Shown: positions 51,292 through 58,477 of the stretch, piece after piece
Numbering within the stretch: position 1 is the stretch's first letter
How the letters are laid out: every line of letters begins with the position of its first letter
Source of the DNA: JACMNW01 sp043721855
GTDB taxonomy: Bacteria > Pseudomonadota > Alphaproteobacteria > Rhodobacterales > Rhodobacteraceae
DNA length: 64,000 nt
Assembly: GCA_043721855.1 (NCBI GenBank)
Contig: JAYSPY010000002.1
Location: 1 to 64,000 of the forward strand
Reading direction: 5' to 3'
Translations under genes and position numbers: made by a program
The notes under the pieces: model-generated
Told to the model about the DNA's origin: nothing
What the model saw: the letters and a program-made list of their open reading frames with translations, nothing else
The model's database searches: none

Positions 51292-51301
51292 GGCGGCGGC
51301 A

Positions 51302-51925
51302 TCAATTCACCAGCCCCGCCCGCGCCGCCAGCCGCAAAGCATGGCTCGCGTCCTTGGCCATTACGGGCATTATCGCGCCATAGCCTGCACGAATAACCGC
51401 CGCTACCTCCTGCCGCAGCACCGCCACATCGCCCACCATTGCCAGCGGCGACGTGTCCCGAAACGCCATGTCTGACCACAGCACAATCGTCTGCACCGCT
51501 TGGCTTAATGCCAGAGTCTCAGCAGAAACTGCGCTTAGATGCGCATCCATCCGCAAAAACACAAACGCCGCCTTGATCGCCCCTACGGTATCAAAACGGA
51601 AAATCCGGTATTGGTTCGCATCCGCGGCGGCCAGCCGGTCCACCAGCGCATCCAGCCCCGGCACCAGTCGATCCAAATTGGGCACGCCGCGCAATTCGTC
51701 CCAGTCGCGGCAAAAGAAAATCATCAGGTTCGCACCCAATTCTGCGTCCACCTCCTCCATGGCGTGCCCCGCCAGCGCCACCACGGCCTGCACCGCCCCC
51801 TTCACCACCGCCAGCGTCGCGTCATCAACGCCAAAAACCACAGGCACAATCGGCCGCCCCCAGCGCGCAAACAGGTACCGTCCATCGGCCCTCGTAAACA
51901 ACATAGCCACCGCCTCAGGCTGCAT
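51302..51925 (-). CDS. Conserved hypothetical protein
   Basis: A 207-residue soluble protein of unrecognised family. Features are an N-terminal MLFTRADGRYLFARWGRP, a VFLRMDAHLSAVSAETLALS core, and a C-terminal helical region. No signal peptide, membrane helix or metal motif is visible. Start ATG 51925 is the only reasonable upstream start. It converges on the methyltransferase gene with 10 bases between the stops. I do not recognise its function. Confidence 0.6.
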   Translation of the reverse strand: MQPEAVAMLFTRADGRYLFARWGRPIVPVVFGVDDATLAVVKGAVQAVVALAGHAMEEVDAELGANLMIFFCRDWDELRGVPNLDRLVPGLDALVDRLAAADANQYRIFRFDTVGAIKAAFVFLRMDAHLSAVSAETLALSQAVQTIVLWSDMAFRDTSPLAMVGDVAVLRQEVAAVIRAGYGAIMPVMAKDASHALRLAARAGLVN

Positions 51926-52082
51926 CCTTCAACCCTTTTTCTGTTCAAAAATATCCCCGCCGGAGGCATTCAGCCCTAGCCAAAAATCCAGCCCCAAACC
52001 GTGTTACCACCCCTGTAAAAATCCCTTAACAAGGATCTCTAAATCCAACACTATCAATACCATAAATATCGTGACACACCTG
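51926..52082. other. 157-base gap before ruvB
   Basis: Contains an A+T-rich stretch near 52035-52075 and a sequence (51945-51970) with AAAAATATCCCCGCCGGAGG, a motif widely seen in Rhodobacteraceae intergenic regions. It is related loosely to the 35832 and 58358 elements by position and the polypyrimidine lead-in. No gene was seen. Confidence 0.4.
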
Positions 52083-53111
52083 TTACTTCGCCTCAAACAA
52101 ATCGCTCTGCCCCGGCAATCTTGGCGCATCCAACCCCAGATGCCGCCACGCTTTGCTGGCCAGCATCCGCCCCCTCGGGGTGCGCTGAATCAATCCCTGC
52201 TGCAACAAAAACGGCTCGATCACCTCTTCTACTGCATCGCGGCTTTCCGAAAGTGCTGCCGAAATCGTTTCCACCCCCACCGGCCCGCCGCCATAGTTTT
52301 CCGCCAGCAGTGTCAGGTACCGCCGATCCGCCCCGTCCAACCCCAGATGATCCACGCCCAGCCTTGTCAGCGCCCCATCCGCAATCTTGCGCGTCAAAAC
52401 CCCGTCCCCCTCGACCAGCACAAAGTCCACCACCCGCCGCAGCAATCGCCCCGCAATCCGCGGCGTCCCCCGCGCCCGTTTCGCAATCTCGCGGCACCCC
52501 TCCGGTTCCGCTGGAATGCCCAACAACCGCGCGCCCCGCGTGACGATTTCAAACAACTCGGCGTCCGTATAAAACTGCAACCGCGTCGGTATTCCGAACC
52601 GGTCCCGCAAGGGCGTTGTCAGCAACCCCAGCCGTGTGGTCGCCCCGACAAGCGTAAACGGCTGCAATTCTATGCGCACGGTCCGCGCAGCAGGCCCCTC
52701 GCCGATCACCAGATCCAGCGCGAAATCCTCCATCGCGGGATACAGCACTTCCTCCACAATCGGGGAAAGCCTGTGAATTTCGTCAATGAACAAAACATCG
52801 CGTGGTTCCAGATTGGTCAGGATCGCCGCCAGATCCCCCGCCCGCGCCAGCACTGGCCCCGAGGTCATGCGAAACCCCACCCCCAACTCCCGCGCCATGA
52901 TCTGCGCAAGCGTGGTTTTGCCCAAGCCCGGCGGGCCATGAAATAACGTGTGATCCATCGCTTCGCCGCGCATTTTGGCCGACGCTATGAATACCGCCAA
53001 ATTCGCCCGCGCCTCCGCCTGCCCGATGAAGTCTTCCAGCACCTGCGGGCGCAAAGACCGGTCGGCATCCTCGGGCAACACATCCGGGCGAAGGGTGGGA
53101 TCAGGGTCCAT
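52083..53111 (-). CDS. ruvB: Holliday junction branch migration helicase RuvB
   Basis: A 342-residue AAA+ motor driving branch migration with RuvA. The P-loop is GPPGLGKTTLAQIM near residues 60-73, Walker B is LFIDEIHRLSP, the sensor-1/arginine region is VGATTRLGLLTTPLRDRFG, and the C-terminal winged helix is preserved (RTPRGRMLASKAW). Length is standard. It starts 3 bases after the ruvA stop in the ruvC-ruvA-ruvB operon. Confidence 0.96.
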   Translation of the reverse strand: MDPDPTLRPDVLPEDADRSLRPQVLEDFIGQAEARANLAVFIASAKMRGEAMDHTLFHGPPGLGKTTLAQIMARELGVGFRMTSGPVLARAGDLAAILTNLEPRDVLFIDEIHRLSPIVEEVLYPAMEDFALDLVIGEGPAARTVRIELQPFTLVGATTRLGLLTTPLRDRFGIPTRLQFYTDAELFEIVTRGARLLGIPAEPEGCREIAKRARGTPRIAGRLLRRVVDFVLVEGDGVLTRKIADGALTRLGVDHLGLDGADRRYLTLLAENYGGGPVGVETISAALSESRDAVEEVIEPFLLQQGLIQRTPRGRMLASKAWRHLGLDAPRLPGQSDLFEAK

Positions 53112-53114
53112 CGC

Positions 53115-53786
53115 TTATCCCTTCGGCGCCAGCAGTTTCAACGCCTGCCGGATCAGATCACCCGTTGAAAGACTGGTGTCCCCCGCCACAACCGTCGCCA
53201 CCGCCTGCGCGGCATCGCCCGCGCCGTAGCCAAGGTTCATCAGTGCCGACAATGCATCCGCAGAATTTGTCGCCCGCGCTTCGGCCACGCTGGGTGCAGA
53301 TACCACGGCAGGTCGCGCCGATACAGGTTCAATCACCTCATCCAGCCCCGGTGCGGATACAAGCTTGGCCCCCATCGCCATCACGGCGGGGGCCTTGGAT
53401 TTCAACTCCAACACCACCCGTTGCGCGATCTTCGGCCCGATCCCCGGTGCCGCCTGAATAGACCGCGCATCGCCCAGCGAAATTGCGCGCGCTGCACCTT
53501 CTGCCCCCAAAGTGCCCAAAATCGCCATCGCCGCCTTGGCCCCAACCCCTTGCACGGTCATCAGCAGGCGGTGCCATTCCTTTTCCAGCAAGGTCGGAAA
53601 CCCAAACAGCTGCAACAAATCCTCGCGCACCAGCAGTTCGGTGAACAGCGCCACCGCCTCGCCCACACCGGGCATGCCTGCCATCGTGCGGTCCGATACA
53701 TAGACAATATACCCCACGCCCCGCACGTCGATCAGCACATGATCGCCCGCGCGATAATCAAGCCGCCCCGATATTTTACCGATCAT
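53115..53786 (-). CDS. ruvA: Holliday junction DNA-binding protein RuvA
   Basis: A 223-residue protein binding four-way junctions as a tetramer. Domain I begins MIGKISGRLDYRAGDHVLID; the helix-hairpin-helix domain II includes LGTLGAEGAARAISLGD and PGIGPKIAQRVVLELK; a flexible linker leads to the C-terminal domain III (about 175-223) that contacts RuvB. It overlaps the ruvC stop by four bases (ATGA-type). Length is slightly above the E. coli 203 because the linker is longer. Confidence 0.95.
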   Translation of the reverse strand: MIGKISGRLDYRAGDHVLIDVRGVGYIVYVSDRTMAGMPGVGEAVALFTELLVREDLLQLFGFPTLLEKEWHRLLMTVQGVGAKAAMAILGTLGAEGAARAISLGDARSIQAAPGIGPKIAQRVVLELKSKAPAVMAMGAKLVSAPGLDEVIEPVSARPAVVSAPSVAEARATNSADALSALMNLGYGAGDAAQAVATVVAGDTSLSTGDLIRQALKLLAPKG

Positions 53787-54307
53787 CCCGCCGCCTTCAG
53801 AATGGCCGAGGCCAAGCGCCCCGCCGATTGCAGATGATGCGCGTGACAGATCGCAATTGCCAGTGCATCTGCCGCATCCGGCCCGGCAATCTGCACGCCG
53901 GGCAGATGAATGCGCACCATATGGTCAACCTGCACCTTGGCCGCGTGCCCCACACCGACAACCGTTTTCTTCACCGCATTCGGGGCATATTCCCCCACCC
54001 GCAAGCCAAATTGCGCAGGCACCAGCAAGGCAATCCCGCGCGCTTGGCCCAGTTTCAGCGTTGCTACAGCGTCTTTGTTTACAAAGGTATTCTCCACCGC
54101 CGCCTCATCCGGGGCATACTGGCGCAGAACATCCGACAGTTGCGAATGCAGGCTTAACAGCCGATCCGCCAGATCACCCTTATCCGCGGCATCACCCTTT
54201 TCGGTATGACAAATTCCGTTGGCCACATGGGCAAGCCGCGCACCGGTAACGTCGATAATGCCCCAGCCGAGGTTGCGCAAACCCGGGTCGACCCCCAATA
54301 CCCGCAT
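53783..54307 (-). CDS. ruvC: Crossover junction endodeoxyribonuclease RuvC
   Basis: A 174-residue nuclease resolving Holliday junctions. The catalytic carboxylates are visible as MRVLGVDPGLRNLGWG (first Asp), AAVENTFVNKDAVATLKLGQARG (Glu), and PDAADALAIAICH (C-terminal Asp pair). Length matches E. coli RuvC (173). It is the first gene of ruvCAB. No clear LexA box was found upstream. Confidence 0.96.
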   Translation of the reverse strand: MRVLGVDPGLRNLGWGIIDVTGARLAHVANGICHTEKGDAADKGDLADRLLSLHSQLSDVLRQYAPDEAAVENTFVNKDAVATLKLGQARGIALLVPAQFGLRVGEYAPNAVKKTVVGVGHAAKVQVDHMVRIHLPGVQIAGPDAADALAIAICHAHHLQSAGRLASAILKAAG

Positions 54308-54628
54308 ATCCGCCCTCTTTTTTCTCGTTTTTTACCGATTAGCACGAAAAGAGAACATCCGCCAACTTCTTTTGACCGACGATAAAATCTGTAGCTTGCA
54401 AGAAAGCAGATGCAGAAATACGTCGCTTGCCGCACCCGAACCGACATTTTCGGCCTGAATTCGGGTAACCTGCAGAAAAAGATGCCTAAATCGTGACTAA
54501 AGCTATGCACGCCACGCAAAGCCGGCTTGCCAAAGCGCCATCTTGCTTTGCACCTGCGGCAAGATTAATTGATTTCCATCAGGTACAGATGCCCACGCAA
54601 TGAGCAGTTTTAGAAAAGGATAACCGCC
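54308..54628. other. Divergent ruvC/DUF1127 intergenic region with nested hairpin
   Basis: No gene is evident. A nested hairpin has outer arms ACCCGAA (54434-54440) and TTCGGGT (54460-54466) and an inner stem CCGA-CATTT-TCGG (54441-54453). Further on, TTGCTT and an A+T-rich TTAATTGATT about 17 bases later (near 54543-54575) could form a promoter for the DUF1127 gene. An A-rich site (AAAAGGATA) precedes its ATG. Confidence 0.4.
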
Positions 54629-54829
54629 ATGGCCGCCACCAACACGACCCGCACGGCGCCGCTGGGCGCTATCACAACCTACCGTTTTATTCAGTTTGTT
54701 TCAGCCGGCGCTGCAGCTATCGGCAACTGGAATGACCGTCGCATGACCCGCAACGCCTTGGGCAAATTGTCCGACCGCGAGCTTGACGATATCGGGCTTT
54801 GCCGTGGTGATATCAATCACGTGGCCTGA
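54629..54829 (+). CDS. DUF1127 small basic protein
   Basis: A 66-residue protein. The C-terminal half RMTRNALGKLSDRELDDIGL followed by CRGDINHVA is the YjiS-like DUF1127 domain, which in Rhodobacter relatives binds RNA and influences sRNA maturation and phosphate or stress responses (CcaF1-type proteins, recalled from the literature). The N-terminal half holds a mildly hydrophobic segment, FIQFVSAGAAAIGNW. It is followed by a strong terminator, so it forms a single-gene transcript; no CCUCC-rich small RNA array like that following CcaF1 is visible downstream. Confidence 0.85.
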   Translation: MAATNTTRTAPLGAITTYRFIQFVSAGAAAIGNWNDRRMTRNALGKLSDRELDDIGLCRGDINHVA

Positions 54830-54863
54830 ATAACGGCGCATATGCCAAAGGCCCGGATCTACC

Positions 54864-54898
54864 AAAAAGGCCGCATCTTTAAGGGATGCGGCCTTTTT
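54864..54898. terminator. Bidirectional rho-independent terminator after the DUF1127 gene
   Basis: AAAAAGGCCGCATC (54864-54877) pairs with GATGCGGCCTTTTT (54885-54898) across a 7-base loop. The A run on one side and T run on the other allow termination of the DUF1127 transcript (plus) and the 54926 gene (minus). Confidence 0.9.
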
Positions 54899-54925
54899 CA
54901 TATCCAAAGCTAAAGTTGCTGCCTG

Positions 54926-55282
54926 TCAGATCAGAACGGCAATCGTTTCTTGCAATTTCGCCGATACAAACACCGTCACTGGGTCGGCTTCCATCAGATA
55001 GCCACCCAAACGGTCAAAGCCTTCGCCCGACTTCAGTTGGGCCACGCGTTCGGAATACACCGACCCGCCTATTTGATAGTGAATTGCGCCCTTGAGGCCA
55101 AACGCGCCGAACAAAACAATCAGCGTCGGCTTCAGGATTGAAAATCTGGAACGCGAAGGCGCATGCTGCGAATAATACGACCGGCCAAGCGTGCCAGAAG
55201 CTTCAAATCCATAGCCCTTTGCCCGCGCTTTTTTGATGCGGGTCACTCTGCCGTAAAAATCAACCATATTCTGGTCTGCCAT
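54926..55282 (-). CDS. Hypothetical small membrane protein
   Basis: About 118 residues from ATG 55282, which follows a TTAGGTGTG-type site. One hydrophobic segment in the middle (ILKPTLIVLFGAFGLKGAIHY) predicts a single membrane helix, with a basic N-terminal part (TRIKKARAKGYGFEA). The C-terminal part, LMEADPVTVFVSAKLQE, is short and ordered-looking. The family is not recognised. It lies between the DUF1127 terminator and prmA; the 93-base gap to prmA suggests separate transcription. Confidence 0.6.
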   Translation of the reverse strand: MADQNMVDFYGRVTRIKKARAKGYGFEASGTLGRSYYSQHAPSRSRFSILKPTLIVLFGAFGLKGAIHYQIGGSVYSERVAQLKSGEGFDRLGGYLMEADPVTVFVSAKLQETIAVLI

Positions 55283-55375
55283 AATCACACCTAAACTAAT
55301 ACAACGGCCCAACTCGCCATGTGACACCAGGTAACAGTCAACTAAGGCAACATTAAGACAGCTGCCTTGTTTTCA

Positions 55376-56248
55376 TCACAGATGACGCATCACCAATGTC
55401 GACCATTCGCCAATATCTTCGCGCGCAATTGCGGCAAACCCGTTCGCGGCATAAGCAGCCTGCACCGCCTCTGCCTGCACCACCAGCAGACCGGACAAAA
55501 TGACAAGACCGTCTTTTGCCACATGAACGGCCATATCCGGGGCCAGGCCTATCAATGGCCCCTTTAGAATATTCGCGAATACCAGATCAAAACGACCAGC
55601 AGCCGCGATCCGTTCATGGCCAAACCCTGCCGCCTCCAGACATATCACCCGGTCGGCCAAGCCGTTGATAGCTGCATTCGCACGCGCCACATCAACAGCC
55701 ACCTCATCAATATCGGATGCAATAATCACCGCATCTGGCAAAATCGACGCCGCCGCCATCGCCAGAACCGCAGTTCCACAGCCAATATCGGCTACCCGAG
55801 CCGGGGCAAAACCGCCCGTCACCAAGCGGTCAAAAGCCCGCAAACAGCCCAGCGTCGTGCCATGATGACCAGTGCCAAAGGCAACCGTTGCCTCGATTTG
55901 CAAAGCAATCTTGCCGGCTGGCACCTTCTCCGCATCGTGGCTGCCAAAAACGAAAAACCGCCCCGCCTCTACCGGGCTCAGTTCACGCCGCACCTTCGCC
56001 ACCCAATCAATTTCCGGCAATTCCGACAGCGCAAACGGCTTTGCGCCAAACGCCATCGCCAGCAACTCCAACGTGGCACCCATCGGCGGCTCCAGAAAAT
56101 AGCCGCCCACTTCCCAAAGTCCCGATCCATCCTCAATCTCGAACACGCCAACGCCGGTGGGTTCCGGCACCATCCGCTCCATCGCGTCGGATAGGCCAAG
56201 TGCGGCTTCTTCACCCAGCAGGGTGGTCAGGGCTGTAAAGGTTGGCAT
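55376..56248 (-). CDS. prmA: Ribosomal protein L11 methyltransferase PrmA
   Basis: A 290-residue SAM-dependent methyltransferase trimethylating L11. The SAM site is ARVADIGCGTAVLAMAAAS near residue 158, followed by IIASDIDEVAVDVARAN. Catalytic-region residues are FDLVFANILKGPLIGLAPD (the Asn-Ile-Leu equivalent of DPPY) and the AFGTGHHGTTLGCL motif. The N-terminal region is the ferredoxin-like L11-recruiting domain, less conserved. Length is standard. It is transcribed alone between two small flanking genes. Confidence 0.9.
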   Translation of the reverse strand: MPTFTALTTLLGEEAALGLSDAMERMVPEPTGVGVFEIEDGSGLWEVGGYFLEPPMGATLELLAMAFGAKPFALSELPEIDWVAKVRRELSPVEAGRFFVFGSHDAEKVPAGKIALQIEATVAFGTGHHGTTLGCLRAFDRLVTGGFAPARVADIGCGTAVLAMAAASILPDAVIIASDIDEVAVDVARANAAINGLADRVICLEAAGFGHERIAAAGRFDLVFANILKGPLIGLAPDMAVHVAKDGLVILSGLLVVQAEAVQAAYAANGFAAIAREDIGEWSTLVMRHL

Positions 56249-56317
56249 CGACTTGGCCTTTCAGAGGAACAGGCGCCGGATAGCCCCCGCCCCCGCCTTC
56301 GTCAAGTATTGACCTCG

Positions 56318-56974
56318 TCAAGCCGCCACACCTGTGCCGATAGGGCAGGTCACGCCAGTTCCGCCGATGCCGCAATACCCATTTGGGTTCTTCGCAAGAT
56401 ACTGCTGGTGGTAATCTTCGGCAAAATAAAACACCGGGGCTGGCAGAATTTCCGTGGTGATTTTGCCACGCCCGGCGGCCGTCAACGCAGGTTGGTACAG
56501 ATCGCGCGATGCATTCGCTGAGACCGCCTGTGCATCCGAATAGGTGTAAATCCCCGACCGATAAGTAGACCCCATATCGTTGCCCTGACGCATGCCTTGG
56601 GTCGGATCATGGCCTTCCCAAAACAGTTTTAACAGCGCGTCATAAGACACTACGGCGGGGTCAAAGATCACCCGCAACACCTCGTTATGCCGGGTCATCT
56701 GGGTGCAAGTTTCTTTGTAGGTGGGGTTCGGCGTGGTGCCCGCCGCATAACCAACCATGGTCAGCCAGACACCCGGAACCGACCAGAACTTCCGCTCCAC
56801 CCCCCAAAAACAGCCCATGCCGAACATCGCGTCGACCATACCCTCCGGCACAGCTGATTTCAGCGGCAGCCCGGATATAAAATGAAACTCAGCCGTAGGT
56901 AGCGGCGTAGCCCGCCCCGGCAAAGCATCTTGCGGGCGCACCATGTCAGATTTCTTGCGATCCATGAAAAACAT
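56318..56974 (-). CDS. msrA: Peptide methionine sulfoxide reductase MsrA
   Basis: A 218-residue reductase repairing methionine-S-sulfoxide. The catalytic motif FGMGCFWGVERKFW has the nucleophilic Cys near residue 54. Substrate-site motifs HNEVLRVIFDPAVVSYD and YFAEDYHQQYLAKNPNGYC, the latter carrying a probable recycling Cys near the C-terminus, are conserved. The protein is cytoplasmic. It stands alone; no msrB is visible next to it. Confidence 0.93.
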   Translation of the reverse strand: MFFMDRKKSDMVRPQDALPGRATPLPTAEFHFISGLPLKSAVPEGMVDAMFGMGCFWGVERKFWSVPGVWLTMVGYAAGTTPNPTYKETCTQMTRHNEVLRVIFDPAVVSYDALLKLFWEGHDPTQGMRQGNDMGSTYRSGIYTYSDAQAVSANASRDLYQPALTAAGRGKITTEILPAPVFYFAEDYHQQYLAKNPNGYCGIGGTGVTCPIGTGVAA

Positions 56975-57040
56975 GTCTGTCTCCGTATTTGAATATCTTC
57001 AATATAGGGCAGATGTGGCTTTGCACCAGCCCACGCGCGT

Positions 57041-58279
57041 TCACTGTGCCGGGAACGGCAAGCCCTTGGCCGAAAAGATCGTCTCATTGCCCGGCCCCGG
57101 ATCATGCGGCACCAAAAACGCCAGCGCCAGCGTCGCAAAGGCCATCACCGAGGCAAACCCGAACACCGTTTCAGGCGACCTGACCCATAAATATCCCAAA
57201 GCCGCTGGTAAAAACACCGCCGCTATATGGTTGATGGTAAATGCCACCGCCGCCGTTGGTGCCATATCCGCCGGATCACCGATTTTCTGGAAATACGTCT
57301 TCAGACTAAACGCCATCGAGAAAAACATATGGTCCAACACATACAACGTGGCCCCGATCCCCGCCCCCCAGCCAAAACTGTAAATGCCGCCATACGCCAT
57401 GAATACACAAGCCACGCCGAAATGTTCCACCATGAACATCCGCCGCTCGCCATAGCGTGCCAGCCAACGGCCGACATAGGGGCCAATCAGCATATTCGCT
57501 AAAAAGTTGACCAAGAACAACGCGGCAATCTGGCTGACGGTAAAACCGAAATGCTCCACCATCATAAACGCCGCAAAAACCACAAAGATCTGCCGCCGCG
57601 CGCCCGCCATCAGCTGCAGCGCATAAAACAGCCAATAGCGCCGCCGCAAAACCATGGTTTTATTCTGCGGATGCGGGGCCTCGAACTGAGGGTATGCAAA
57701 CAGGCAAAACACCGCAATCAAGGCCGTCAAGCTGCCAGATGCCAGATACACCTTGTTGTAATCCAATCCCAGCACATCCCAGGTCGCCACGATAATACCA
57801 TACGCCACCAAAGACGCGCCAGACCCCACCGCCACCAACCACCCCAGCATCTGCGGCGCGCGCTTGCGGTCGATCCATTGCAGTTGCAGGCTTTGGTTCA
57901 CCGTTTCAAAATAATGAAACCCGATGGATGAAAACAGCGTGACATACAAAATACCGCCAAAACTGGGAAAATATGCCGTCACCGCCGTGGCACAGCCCAG
58001 CAGGATCAGGGCAACGACCCCCAACACCTGCTCGCGGATGAACAGCAGCAGCAAAATCACCCCAATGGCCAAAAACCCCGGAATTTCCCGCACCGTATGC
58101 AGCCAGCCAATCTGGACCCCGGTAAAGCCCGCCACCTCGATCACGAAATTGTTCAGCAGCGCTGACCAGGTTGCAAACGCAATCGGCATTGCCGCCGCCA
58201 TCACGATCAAAAGGCTTTCAGGCCGCTGCCAGCGGGGCAGGCTGTCCGCCTCGGCCAAAGTCATTTTGCGCCTGAACAT
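57041..58279 (-). CDS. MFS transporter
   Basis: A 412-residue permease with about 12 membrane helices. The N-terminal half has RPESLLIVMAAAMPIAFATW and a cytoplasmic loop FIREQVLGVVALILLG; the second half opens near residue 215 with RRRYWLFYALQLMAGARRQ. It is a general major-facilitator protein; no substrate signature was recognised. ATG 58279 follows AAGG with 7 bases spacing. It lies between msrA and the intergenic hairpins after priA, both on the same strand. Confidence 0.75.
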   Translation of the reverse strand: MFRRKMTLAEADSLPRWQRPESLLIVMAAAMPIAFATWSALLNNFVIEVAGFTGVQIGWLHTVREIPGFLAIGVILLLLFIREQVLGVVALILLGCATAVTAYFPSFGGILYVTLFSSIGFHYFETVNQSLQLQWIDRKRAPQMLGWLVAVGSGASLVAYGIIVATWDVLGLDYNKVYLASGSLTALIAVFCLFAYPQFEAPHPQNKTMVLRRRYWLFYALQLMAGARRQIFVVFAAFMMVEHFGFTVSQIAALFLVNFLANMLIGPYVGRWLARYGERRMFMVEHFGVACVFMAYGGIYSFGWGAGIGATLYVLDHMFFSMAFSLKTYFQKIGDPADMAPTAAVAFTINHIAAVFLPAALGYLWVRSPETVFGFASVMAFATLALAFLVPHDPGPGNETIFSAKGLPFPAQ

Positions 58280-58357
58280 CTGCAAACCTTATCCGCGCCT
58301 CGCATGACGGACCAGAGGTGAATTGTATCCGTCACATTTCCCACGCAGCACTCAATG

Positions 58358-58380
58358 CTTCCTTTTCGCACAAATACTCA
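58358..58380 (+). repeat. Recurrent intergenic motif, copy B
   Basis: A 23-base sequence ending TTTTCGCACAAATACTC, matching 35832-35854 with three differences. Here it is immediately before the MFS gene start, in the region of the tandem hairpins after priA. Confidence 0.6.
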
Positions 58381-58421
58381 AAGCCTTGGTGCCCAAACGC
58401 CCCTTGCAGAACCGCGCGCTC

Positions 58422-58468
58422 CAAGATTTTTCAGAAAAATCTTGCCAAAATTCTGCTGCAGAATTTTG
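58422..58468. terminator. Tandem perfect hairpins after priA
   Basis: First hairpin: CAAGATTTTT (58422-58431)-CAG-AAAAATCTTG (58435-58444). Second: CAAAATTCTG (58446-58455)-CTG-CAGAATTTTG (58459-58468). Both are perfect 10-base-pair stems with 3-base loops, one base apart, 9 bases beyond the priA stop (minus strand). They could terminate transcription from either direction or form an insertion/target site. Confidence 0.7.
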
Positions 58469-58477
58469 CTCTTGCCG

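Noticed and set aside
54351..54369. Possible LexA box upstream of ruvC
   Set aside because: A GAAC followed by an imperfect partner is seen, but spacing and sequence do not fit the alphaproteobacterial GTTC-N7-GTTC consensus.
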